A stretch of 12,360 nucleotides of DNA from Rhodothermales bacterium (lineage in GTDB: Bacteria > Bacteroidota > Rhodothermia > Rhodothermales > UBA10348): NCBI GenBank assembly GCA_013003255.1, contig JABDJZ010000063.1:1-12360 (forward strand), in the 5' to 3' direction. This document shows, in pieces, positions 1 to 5,659 of the stretch. The position numbers and the translations under genes are program-made. A model generated the notes under the pieces. The model was not told the origin of the DNA. It searched no databases and was given only the letters and a program-made list of their open reading frames with translations. The stretch's first letter is position 1; each line of letters begins with the position of its first letter.

Positions 1-318
1 GTGCTTGACCATGATGCGGGTCTCGAAATCCAGCCCTGCCGAAAAGCCCAGGTACTCGTGGGACGCGCGAGAGAAGCAGTAGCAGCACCCATGCTCACAT
101 CCCCGATACGGATTCAGCGAGAATCGAAAGCCCACGTCCGGACTCTTGTTCTCTGACAGGACAGAGCGGGTGGTGTCAGTCAGAAACTTCGTCGGAACGG
201 CGCGCCGCTCCTCCTCCGTCAGCTCGCCAGGGTCAAGCTCCGTGGAGAGCCTGTCGAAGCGGTTTGCGGGATTGCTCCCTGCCGCCCGCCCCTTCCTATG
301 AGCCTTGACATCCGCCAT
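1..318 (-). CDS. PA0069/Rv2578c-type radical SAM protein, N-terminal part (cut by window edge)
   Basis: The minus frame starts at ATG 318-316 and runs open through position 1, so only the first 106 residues are visible. Residues 8-19 read RKGRAAGSNPAN, followed by NRFDRL; further on come PTKFLTD and SPDVGFRFSLNPYRGCEHGC, then CYCFSRASHEYLG and GLDFETRIMVKH. This is the characteristic start of the PA0069 family. The three cysteines of C-x3-C-x2-C (within the stretch CEHGCCYC) are the expected ligands of a [4Fe-4S] cluster that cleaves S-adenosylmethionine; the extra Cys next to the second ligand is not usual in the copies I remember. The family resembles spore photoproduct lyase distantly, but its substrate is unknown to me. 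Upstream lies the repeat-rich gap with no clear promoter. Family assignment is firm; function is open. Confidence 0.9.
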   Translation of the reverse strand, partial: MADVKAHRKGRAAGSNPANRFDRLSTELDPGELTEEERRAVPTKFLTDTTRSVLSENKSPDVGFRFSLNPYRGCEHGCCYCFSRASHEYLGFSAGLDFETRIMVKH

Positions 319-441
319 GCCGCGATAAACAGCAGGTCAACGCACATGTTTCTACACATATGTTTCGGCAATTGGGCTGCCGTCTCGGGGCACCGACCCG
401 ATTGCGGTTCTGGACGTGCGCTGGCGGATATGCTGACCGCC

Positions 442-517
442 GAGCGCGCCGTGGCGGTCAAGGCGCACCATGGCGGTCGAGGCGCGCCGTGGCGGTCGAG
501 GCGCGCCGGCGGAGGTC
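442..517. repeat. 19-bp GC-rich tandem repeat, about four units
   Basis: Units fall at 442-460, 461-479, 480-498 and 499-517, with consensus AGGCGCGCCGTGGCGGTCG. The first three differ by only a few bases and the fourth is degraded in its second half. Similar GGCGGTCAGG-like fragments continue to about 560. Nineteen is not a multiple of three, so the array cannot encode a repeated peptide and is most simply a slippage-prone non-coding repeat. Confidence 0.75.
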
Positions 518-615
518 ACTGCCCACCATGGCGGCGCTTCAGGGCGGTCAGGGCGGCGGCGGAGATCACCTCGCAATATGTCGGTCAGGGTCGCCACGGA
601 AAGCGGGCTGCTCCG

Positions 616-776
616 AAGTTCACTGAGGGCCCAAAGTGAACTTCGACCACGTGAATCCCGCCGGATAAGTTCACTGAGGGCCCAAAGTGAACTTCAGCCA
701 CGTGAATCCCGCCGGATAAGTTTACTGAGGGCCCAAAGTGAACTTCAGCCAGGAGAATCCCGCCGGATAAGTTCAC
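616..776. repeat. 51-bp tandem repeat, three units plus an 8-bp remnant; each unit contains a hairpin
   Basis: Units are 616-666, 667-717 and 718-768, followed by AAGTTCAC at 769-776. Each begins with AAGTTCACT, a ten-base spacer GAGGGCCCAA, and AGTGAACTT, giving a nine-base-pair inverted repeat around a GGGCCC palindrome (unit 3 has one change, AAGTTTACT). The second half contains CCACGTGAATCCC in units 1 and 2, with CACGTG itself palindromic, and ends CCGCCGGAT, where ATCC and GGAT are again complementary. The first two units differ at two bases; unit 3 also loses CACGTG. There are no variable spacers, so it is not a CRISPR array. The period equals 17 codons, so both strands give fake repetitive ORFs. 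Confidence 0.9.
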
Positions 777-943
777 AAACCATGTCAGATGCAACTTCCG
801 GAGGAAGGCGAAGCGACGGAAGGGCAAAGCGAAGGCGGCCGCGAATGCGCGTTGCGAAGCCACCGAACGCCCGAAGCCAACGCACCCACAACCCACCACC
901 GACATCGCCGTCAGCCATCGTCTCCCGGACAGCCGCCCCCGTG

Positions 944-1375
944 TCAGTCAGCAGACCCAGCCGGGTACTTCACCCCGGCCAATCGGGCACCGAGATAGCC
1001 CATGGGGATGTAGGCAACCACGAGATCGAGCACCTTGAACCACATCGGTCCCCCGAGTGCCACCACGGCCGATATGCCGCCGAGGAGAAAGAGGGCACTT
1101 ATCCCCAAGGCCGCCGCGAGCCGGTGCGTGCGTGCGATCTTCGCGGTGACAAAGGCGCCGACCAGCGTCCCGAGGGCATGCGCCAGGAATGGCGTCAAGA
1201 AGTTCACGGGCCGAAACAGGTGCATGGTTTCAGCCAGCGTCTCCATGTTTGAAGCGTCGGCGCCCTCCGGAAGCGGGATGACCAGCGGACCCAGATTGAC
1301 GATGGCGATGTTTACCAGGCTGCCGGCTACCATTCCGGCGATGACTGCGAGGATGAGATTCGCGGCTGTCTTCAT
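944..1375 (-). CDS. Small four-helix inner-membrane protein of unknown function
   Basis: The frame is open from 1525, but the first 50 residues are polar and proline/arginine-rich; the natural start is ATG 1375-1373, giving 143 residues beginning MKTAANLILAVIAGMVAGS. Four hydrophobic segments are visible: about residues 5-30, 60-80 (FLTPFLAHALGTLVGAFV), 88-108 (AALGISALFLLGGISAVVAL) and 113-135 (WFKVLDLVVAYIPMGYLGAR). Between helices 1 and 2 lies a conserved-looking loop with IPLPEGADASNMETL. I recall similar short membrane proteins in Bacteroidota-like genomes but cannot name a characterised member. It is transcribed away from the VOC/bcp pair; the spacer of about 205 bp carries two GC-rich inverted repeats. 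Gene reality is well supported, function unknown. Confidence 0.75.
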   Translation of the reverse strand: MKTAANLILAVIAGMVAGSLVNIAIVNLGPLVIPLPEGADASNMETLAETMHLFRPVNFLTPFLAHALGTLVGAFVTAKIARTHRLAAALGISALFLLGGISAVVALGGPMWFKVLDLVVAYIPMGYLGARLAGVKYPAGSAD

Positions 1376-1399
1376 GCTGGGACTCGTCTGGTGAGGGCC

Positions 1400-1467
1400 C
1401 CGGGCCTGGCCCGGTGGTGGGGTGAAGTTTAGCGATTCTCTGCGGTCCGGGCTTGCGTTCCCCGGAC
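1400..1467. promoter_or_regulatory. Two inverted repeats in the divergent spacer between the membrane protein and the VOC gene
   Basis: 1400-1414 is a near-perfect palindrome: CCGGGCC, a single T, then GGCCCGG. 1445-1467 is a second one: GTCCGGG, nine bases, CCCGGAC. Both sit just outside the membrane-protein start at 1375, where they could be operators, or a leader hairpin on the minus strand. A plus-strand TTGTCA at 1476-1481 resembles a -35 box, but no good -10 sits 16-18 bp downstream, so I do not call a promoter. GC-rich DNA makes such palindromes fairly easily. Confidence 0.35.
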
Positions 1468-1580
1468 GGACAGGGTTGTCACACTTCGGAGCGCTGCGAT
1501 CTCTATTTTCCGGCAGGCCTCGCATCGGCGTTGAGCCTCACGATTATGCTCCGCCCAACCCAACCTCCCACGGGCCCTCC

Positions 1581-1955
1581 ATGTCCGGCCTGATTCCCAG
1601 TTTTCCTGTCGCCGACATCAACCGTGCGGTTGAGTTCTACCAGCAGGTTCTCGGGTTCGAACTGGTCCGCATCACGGGGAAGGATGATGTCACCCGTGCC
1701 TTCCTCCGTGCGGGCGCTCTTCGCATCATATTGCGTTCTGTCGCAGGAGAGTCGACGGTTGACTACCGGCATGTGAACTTCGAGGACCGGATCATGCTCC
1801 ACATTCCCATTGAGGACGTGCGGGGTCTCCACAAGCGCATCAAGGGCACCGTCCCCATGGTCCGTGACCTGGAGCCCCGGCTCTTCGGACTCTTCGAGTT
1901 CACGATCGAGGACATGGACGGCATCCTGCTCACTTTCTCAGAACTGAAATCCTGA
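1581..1955 (+). CDS. VOC (glyoxalase/bleomycin-resistance fold) family protein
   Basis: The frame is open from 1422, but protein-like sequence begins at ATG 1581 (MSGLIPSFPVADINRAVEFY), giving 124 residues. The pattern is that of a single VOC domain: an opening beta strand IPSFPVADI, the helix RAVEFYQQVLGFELV, a central strand FLRAGALRIILR, and after a loop the second half IMLHIPIEDVRGLHKRI, finishing with FTIEDMDGILLTFSE, where the late Glu fits the usual metal ligand. VOC proteins of this size act as dimers and range from dioxygenases to antibiotic-binding proteins; the substrate cannot be told here. Its TGA at 1953-1955 overlaps the ATG of the peroxiredoxin gene (TGATG), so the two are very probably translated together. 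Confidence 0.85.
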   Translation: MSGLIPSFPVADINRAVEFYQQVLGFELVRITGKDDVTRAFLRAGALRIILRSVAGESTVDYRHVNFEDRIMLHIPIEDVRGLHKRIKGTVPMVRDLEPRLFGLFEFTIEDMDGILLTFSELKS

Positions 1956-2413
1956 TGACTCCAGAAATCGGCCAACCCGCTCCCGCATTCCAGGGCGAAA
2001 CCCAGGACGGCTCCATTTCCTCCGAAGAGCTGCGCGGCAAGAAGGTCGCCCTCTACTTCTATCCCCGGGACAACACGCCGGGCTGCACCAAGCAGGCGTG
2101 CAATCTCCGGGACAACTTCGAGGTCCTCGGTCAGCACGGCATCGCCATCGTCGGCGTCTCCGATGATCCCGCCGCAAAGCACGCCAAGTTCGCCGAGAAG
2201 TTTGATCTGCCGTTTCCGCTCATTGCCGACACTGAGCACGAGGTGCTCAACGCCTACGGCGCACGTCGGGAAAAGAACATGTACGGAAAGAAGTACATGG
2301 GAACGGTTCGCAGCACCTTCCTCATTGACGAGGAGGGCACGTTGGTAGACGTTATCAAGAAGCCCAAGGTTGGCGAACACGCCCAGGAAATCATGAAACG
2401 GTTCGGAGTGTAG
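1955..2413 (+). CDS. bcp: Thiol peroxidase Bcp/PrxQ (thioredoxin-dependent peroxiredoxin)
   Basis: 152 residues, the normal Bcp/PrxQ length. The thioredoxin-fold peroxiredoxin signature is clear: GQPAPAF, then LRGKKVALYFYPRDNTPGCT followed by KQACNLRD. Cys44 in the PGCT motif is the peroxidatic cysteine and Cys49, five residues on, is the resolving cysteine of the atypical 2-Cys PrxQ type. VGVSDDPAAKHAKFAEKFDLPFPLIAD and RSTFLIDEEG match the family's second half. It reduces hydrogen peroxide and organic hydroperoxides in the cytoplasm, with thioredoxin as reductant. Its start overlaps the VOC stop by one base, implying an operon and coupled translation. Downstream is a GC-rich hairpin (CCCGCC/GGCGGG, 2424-2439) without an adjacent T-run, so I do not call a terminator. 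Confidence 0.96.
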   Translation: MTPEIGQPAPAFQGETQDGSISSEELRGKKVALYFYPRDNTPGCTKQACNLRDNFEVLGQHGIAIVGVSDDPAAKHAKFAEKFDLPFPLIADTEHEVLNAYGARREKNMYGKKYMGTVRSTFLIDEEGTLVDVIKKPKVGEHAQEIMKRFGV

Positions 2414-2481
2414 GCCGCGCGGGCCCGCCCTGCGGCGGGTTCCCGGGTTCCTGCCGGAATCGGCTCTCCCTTCATCTTTAT

Positions 2482-2529
2482 TTTTCCACAGGATTAGGTG
2501 TGGATAGGGGGGGACGCAGGGTGGATAAT
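2482..2529. promoter_or_regulatory. dnaA promoter with three DnaA-box-like 9-mers
   Basis: Against the box TTATCCACA, 2482-2490 is TTTTCCACA (plus strand), 2499-2507 is CTATCCACA (minus) and 2520-2528 is TTATCCACC (minus); each has a single mismatch. The last two have the same orientation and lie 21 bp apart, about two helical turns. A candidate sigma-70 promoter, TGGATA (2501-2506), 17 bp, GATAAT (2524-2529), overlaps those two boxes, putting DnaA on both promoter elements. That geometry is expected for autorepression. The stretch around 2470-2490 is AT-rich, so a role as an unwinding site is also possible. A transcript from here would have a leader of roughly 90 bases before the dnaA ATG. 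Confidence 0.6.
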
Positions 2530-2624
2530 TAGGGGTCCGGATGCCTTGCCGCGCGTCGGGGGGGAAGGCTACCATTGTGGAGTCCGCCCCTCTCCCCCCA
2601 CAGCTCCCAATTCCCACCGCCCGC

Positions 2625-4070
2625 ATGACGTCAGCGTCCGTATCGCTCTGGAAACAGTGCAAGGACTCGCTAGAACGTGCAGTGCCGGCTCAGCCGTTCA
2701 ACACCTGGATTCGACCGGTAGAGCTTCTGGACTTCGTGGCAGAATCTGACGCCCCCAGCGTGACGCTGGGCGTGCCGGATGACTTCCATCGAACCTGGGT
2801 ATCGCGCCACTACGCCGATCTTCTTCGCGAAACCATCGCCGACATAGACGGGCGATCACCTGAGATCCACTTTGAGGTGATGGGCCCGGGTCGCCCGCCC
2901 GGGACCGTCAATGAGTCGGCTCTCACGCCTGCCGCCCCGGTCACTTCCCCATCGTACCGTGGTTCGGGGGGATACCCCGCACCGAGTGCTACGCTGGAAC
3001 TGGCCAAGCCCCCGGCACCTGCAGCGCCCCGCCCCACCAGGCCGGCGACACTCAACTCCAGCTACACCTTCGATGACTTCATCGAGGCCGACTGCAACCG
3101 CCTGGCCCGCAGCGCCGGTCTTGCGGTAGCCGAGCGCCCGGGAGCCACCAGCTTCAACCCGTTCCTGATCTACGGAAAGGTCGGTCTCGGGAAGACCCAC
3201 CTGGCTCATGCCATTGGCAACCTTGTAGCTGATGCGCATCCGGATCTGAACATCCTGTACCTCACCAGCGAGGCCTTCACGAACTGTTTCGTCCACGCCA
3301 TCCAGCACAACATGCTGGGCGAGTTCGCCAGTTCGTTCCGGGAAATTGATGTTCTGATTGTCGATGACATTCAGTTCTTCAGTGGCAAGGAGAAGACGCA
3401 GGAGCAGTTCTTTCATCTCTTCAATGACCTCCACCAGGGCGGCGCCCAGATTGTTCTGGCCGCTGACCGCCCACCTTCGGAGATCAAGGGCATCGAGGAG
3501 CGACTCCTTTCCCGGTTCCGCTGGGGACTCAGTGCCGACGTTCAGCCGCCCGACTTTGAGACGCGGATCGCCATTCTGCAGCGTGGTGCCAACCGGCACG
3601 GACTCGACCTGCCGTTTGAGATCATTGAGTACATCGCGGCCAACGTCACCGACAACATTCGCGTCCTGGAGGGTTCGCTGAACCGGATCCTGGCGTCGCG
3701 CAACATTGACGATTCGCCCCTCACGCTGGACGTGGTCCAGCCGCTGTTGGCCGATGTCATCTCGACCTCGAAGCGACGCACGCCTTCCGCAACGGAGATT
3801 CGGGATCTGGTCGCAGAGGCCTACGGAATGACCGTGGAGCAGGTCATCGGCAAGAGCCGCAAGCGTCCCATTGTGGATGCCCGTCACGTGGCCATGCATT
3901 TCTGCAAGCAGATGACGTCCCTCTCACTTGAGGCCATCGGGCGGCGCTTCGGCGGACGTGATCACTCCACGGTGATCCACGCCTGCCGGGCCGTTCAGGC
4001 GCGGATCGACACGGACCCCGCGTTCTGCGTCGAACTCGAGCGCCTCGAGCGCCGGTTAAGCCCCGCCTGA
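2625..4070 (+). CDS. dnaA: Chromosomal replication initiator protein DnaA
   Basis: The frame is open from 2541, but ATG 2625 gives the expected domain I start (MTSASVSLWKQCKDSLER, then FNTWIRPVEL) and a 481-residue protein. Domain I covers about 1-85 and binds helicase-loading partners; a Pro/Ala/Ser-rich linker runs to about 145. The AAA+ core has P-loop GKVGLGKT (184-191), Walker B VLIVDDIQFF (243-252) and the arginine-bearing LLSRFRWGLS (294-303). Domain IV carries the DNA-binding signature IGRRFGGRDHSTVIHA (438-453), which reads DnaA boxes. Lys185 sits where most DnaA proteins have Gly, but the glycines the P-loop needs are intact. dnaN and recF are not next to it: upstream is bcp, and downstream mutM converges and overlaps by 15 bp. 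DnaA boxes on the probable promoter suggest autoregulation. Confidence 0.98.
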   Translation: MTSASVSLWKQCKDSLERAVPAQPFNTWIRPVELLDFVAESDAPSVTLGVPDDFHRTWVSRHYADLLRETIADIDGRSPEIHFEVMGPGRPPGTVNESALTPAAPVTSPSYRGSGGYPAPSATLELAKPPAPAAPRPTRPATLNSSYTFDDFIEADCNRLARSAGLAVAERPGATSFNPFLIYGKVGLGKTHLAHAIGNLVADAHPDLNILYLTSEAFTNCFVHAIQHNMLGEFASSFREIDVLIVDDIQFFSGKEKTQEQFFHLFNDLHQGGAQIVLAADRPPSEIKGIEERLLSRFRWGLSADVQPPDFETRIAILQRGANRHGLDLPFEIIEYIAANVTDNIRVLEGSLNRILASRNIDDSPLTLDVVQPLLADVISTSKRRTPSATEIRDLVAEAYGMTVEQVIGKSRKRPIVDARHVAMHFCKQMTSLSLEAIGRRFGGRDHSTVIHACRAVQARIDTDPAFCVELERLERRLSPA

Positions 4071-4976
4071 GCCACGGCCCAGGCGCTCTTGCCAGGCGTC
4101 CAGATCCCGCGGCCAGTCCTCCTTGAGTAGACGGGAGAGCGAACGATCCTTCAGAACGGTCCCACCGGTCTGACACGTTGCGCAGTAGTTGGTCTCGGTC
4201 TCGGCGTAGACAATTTTCTGGATGGGAGAACCGCATTGTGGACAGGGCTCCCCCGCTTTTCCGTGCGCAGCCATCGCAGGTCGAAAGGCTGTTACCTCCG
4301 GCCAACCAGCTCCCGTTTCGGTCTGGATGCGCTTTGTCCACTCCCCCAGGACTGACAGGCAGGCATCGCGCAGTCTGCCCGACTCATCCCGGTCCAATTG
4401 CGAGGCCCGCTTCATCGGCGAGAGCCCTGCCCGCAGCAGGATCTCGTCCGCGTAGGCCGAGCCTATTCCGGACAGAATGTGGGGGTCTGTGAGCGTGCGT
4501 TTCATGGTGTGCCGGTGGCTGGAGACCAACTCATGAAAGCCATCGGCATCCAGGTCCTCGACCTCCACGCCTCCGGGATCAAGGTGGGCCAACGCTTCCT
4601 CTCCTTCGACTACATGGATGGATGCCCGGCGTTTGCGTCCGGCCTCGGTGAAAATCACGGTCCCATGTTCGAAGTCGAAGGCGCAGAGACCCATCTTTCC
4701 GGGCAGGCCGGCCCCGGGCTTGCGCCACTTCAGGCGGCCGGCCTTCATCAGGTGAATGACCACGAACCGCTCGGGGACGAAACCGCCGAACTCAAGAACC
4801 ACTCGCTTTCCTATTCGCCGTACACCTGAAACGGCATGGCCCTCGATACTCTTGAGCGGCGGTGCAATTGTCCGTACCAGAAACGGCGACTTGAGTCGCA
4901 CGCCGTTGACCTCCCTGCCGACCAGGTCCCGGCGAAGGACATGCAGGTAGGCTTCGATATCGGGTAGTTCCGGCAT
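4056..4976 (-). CDS. mutM: Fpg/Nei-family DNA glycosylase (formamidopyrimidine-DNA glycosylase type)
   Basis: Minus frame with ATG 4976-4974 chosen because the mature protein must begin MPELPDIE: Pro2 is the Schiff-base nucleophile and Glu3 the catalytic acid. The frame is open seven codons further, which would bury Pro2. 306 residues. Lys57 (RRIGKRVV) fits the phosphate-contacting beta-hairpin lysine, HLMKAGRL is the void-filling Met region, and LSGIGSAYADEIL is the H2TH motif. The zinc finger is C245-x2-C248 and C265-x2-C268. Ser173 stands where Fpg normally has Asn contacting DNA. After the finger the chain continues about 38 residues (QTGGTVLKDRSLSRLLKEDWPR), a tail I recall from one subfamily with similar H2TH wording. 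It excises oxidised bases. Convergent with dnaA, overlapping by 15 bp at the stops. Confidence 0.92.
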   Translation of the reverse strand: MPELPDIEAYLHVLRRDLVGREVNGVRLKSPFLVRTIAPPLKSIEGHAVSGVRRIGKRVVLEFGGFVPERFVVIHLMKAGRLKWRKPGAGLPGKMGLCAFDFEHGTVIFTEAGRKRRASIHVVEGEEALAHLDPGGVEVEDLDADGFHELVSSHRHTMKRTLTDPHILSGIGSAYADEILLRAGLSPMKRASQLDRDESGRLRDACLSVLGEWTKRIQTETGAGWPEVTAFRPAMAAHGKAGEPCPQCGSPIQKIVYAETETNYCATCQTGGTVLKDRSLSRLLKEDWPRDLDAWQERLGRGSGGA

Positions 4977-5043
4977 TGTCGGCGCGTCGACCATCAAATA
5001 ACTTGGCCAACCTACGACAACCGCTCACTTTGGGAAATCGACC

Positions 5044-5430
5044 ATGCCAGACAAGCCAGCCGCCGGGACCGTCACCTGGTTTGACCTAACTGTAAAGGAC
5101 GCGGAACGAGTCCGCGACTTCTACAAAGGGGTCGTTGGATGGAAGCCTGAGCCCGTCAACATGGGCGCGTACAACGACTTCACCATGACGGTGCCGTCAA
5201 CGGGTGATCCGGCCACGGGGATCTGCCACGCCCGTGGCGGAAACGCGGACCTCCCGGCCCAATGGATGATCTACGTAAATGTGGAAAACCTGGATCTCTC
5301 CATGGCCGCCTGCCGGGGCGGAGGTGGTAAGATCATTGCAGGTCCCAAGGAGATGGCAGGCCACGGACGGTACTGCGTGATCCAAGACCCCGAAGGGGCT
5401 GTTTTAGCCCTGTTTGAACCCGCCGGGTAG
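5044..5430 (+). CDS. Single-domain VOC (glyoxalase-like, CFP30B-type) protein
   Basis: 128 residues from ATG 5044. The opening GTVTWFDLTVKDAERVRDFY, followed by VVGWKPEPV, and the end CVIQDPEGAVLALFEPAG are typical of VOC domains related to half of mycobacterial CFP30B, with the F-Y in the first helix and the D-P-x-G turn before the last strand. QWMIYVNVENL is the middle strand that usually supplies a metal or substrate contact, and GGKIIAGPKEMAGHGR is the conserved glycine-rich loop. These proteins are cytosolic and their substrates are mostly unknown. It diverges from mutM across a 67-bp gap and is followed by the structured region at 5431-5654. It is not closely similar to the VOC protein at 1581. 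Confidence 0.88.
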   Translation: MPDKPAAGTVTWFDLTVKDAERVRDFYKGVVGWKPEPVNMGAYNDFTMTVPSTGDPATGICHARGGNADLPAQWMIYVNVENLDLSMAACRGGGGKIIAGPKEMAGHGRYCVIQDPEGAVLALFEPAG

Positions 5431-5601
5431 GGGCTGGGACGCGGACGGTTTTTCCGTTGCAGTGCGCTTGTTTCCCCCAAATGGACCGTTTCCGACCCGC
5501 TACCGCGCCGGAAGACACCCATTTTGTCCCTTGGCCCGTTGTTTGGTCGAGGTCGGCTGCCAGAACACCGCGTCCCGCCCATACGACCCTGTAAGGTCGT
5601 A
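5431..5601 (+). ncRNA. Possible structured RNA: long-range stem plus a small hairpin
   Basis: The 229 bases between the VOC stop and pdeM contain no gene. GGGC (5431-5434) plus GGGACGCGG (5436-5444) pair with CCGCGTCCC (5568-5576) plus GCCC (5577-5580), leaving a single bulged T at 5435: a 13-bp closing stem around about 120 bases. Inside are ACGG-TTTTT-CCGT (5445-5457) and CCGACC (5492-5497) with GGTCGG (5551-5556). Directly after, TACGACC/GGTCGTA (5582-5588 and 5595-5601) forms a hairpin with loop CTGTAA. A strong terminator follows. The shape, a closed multibranch fold ending in a terminator, suits a small RNA or a long 3' UTR. I do not recognise it as 6S, SRP, tmRNA or RNase P RNA and see no dedicated promoter. 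Confidence 0.35.
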
Positions 5602-5616
5602 CAAGTGGTGACGTCG

Positions 5617-5654
5617 AAAGAGAACCCGGCCCCGTAAGGCCGGGTTCTCTTTTT
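5617..5654 (+). terminator. Strong intrinsic terminator
   Basis: AAAGAGAACCCGGCC (5617-5631), loop CCGTAA (5632-5637), then the exact complement GGCCGGGTTCTCTTT (5638-5652), with a run of five T at 5650-5654. The stem is up to 15 bp and perfect. It ends plus-strand transcription coming from the second VOC gene or the element at 5431. The A-rich left end could also give some termination to minus-strand pdeM transcripts, whose stop is only a few bases away. Its loop (CCGTAA) is nearly the same as that of the preceding hairpin (CTGTAA). Confidence 0.9.
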
Positions 5655-5659
5655 GTGCT

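Larger units (their letters stand above)
319..943. other. 625-bp gene-free region with two tandem repeat arrays
   Basis: No convincing gene lies between the radical SAM start and the end of the membrane-protein gene. The frames open here are compositional: the longest plus frame (470-1252) runs antisense into a real gene, and the others merely translate the repeats. The stretch holds a small AT-richer patch with two palindromes, ACATGT at 344-349 and ACATATGT at 356-363, then a 19-bp GC-rich tandem array (442-517) and a 51-bp hairpin-containing array (616-776). From 777 to 943 I see nothing recognisable. Confidence 0.7.

Noticed and set aside
616..776. CRISPR array
   Set aside because: The units are directly joined with no variable spacers, and no cas gene is present.
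470..1252. 260-residue plus-strand ORF covering both repeat arrays
   Set aside because: It translates the 51-bp array into a 17-residue repeat rich in Arg, Ser and Pro and then runs antisense through the membrane-protein gene; composition and position mark it as spurious.
2424..2490. Intrinsic terminator after bcp
   Set aside because: The CCCGCC/GGCGGG hairpin is not followed by a T-run; the T-rich stretch lies 30-45 bases further on and belongs to the box-containing region.
1763..2662. 299-residue minus-strand ORF antisense to VOC, bcp and the dnaA promoter
   Set aside because: It crosses the DnaA-box promoter region and two well-identified genes, and has no family resemblance.
2856..3899. 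347-residue minus-strand ORF inside dnaA
   Set aside because: Antisense shadow of dnaA; the sense frame carries all DnaA motifs.
5023..5035. Stray copy of the 51-bp repeat core (CTCACTTTGGG) upstream of the second VOC gene
   Set aside because: Only about ten bases agree with the complement of the repeat core and the palindromic partner is absent, so chance is sufficient.
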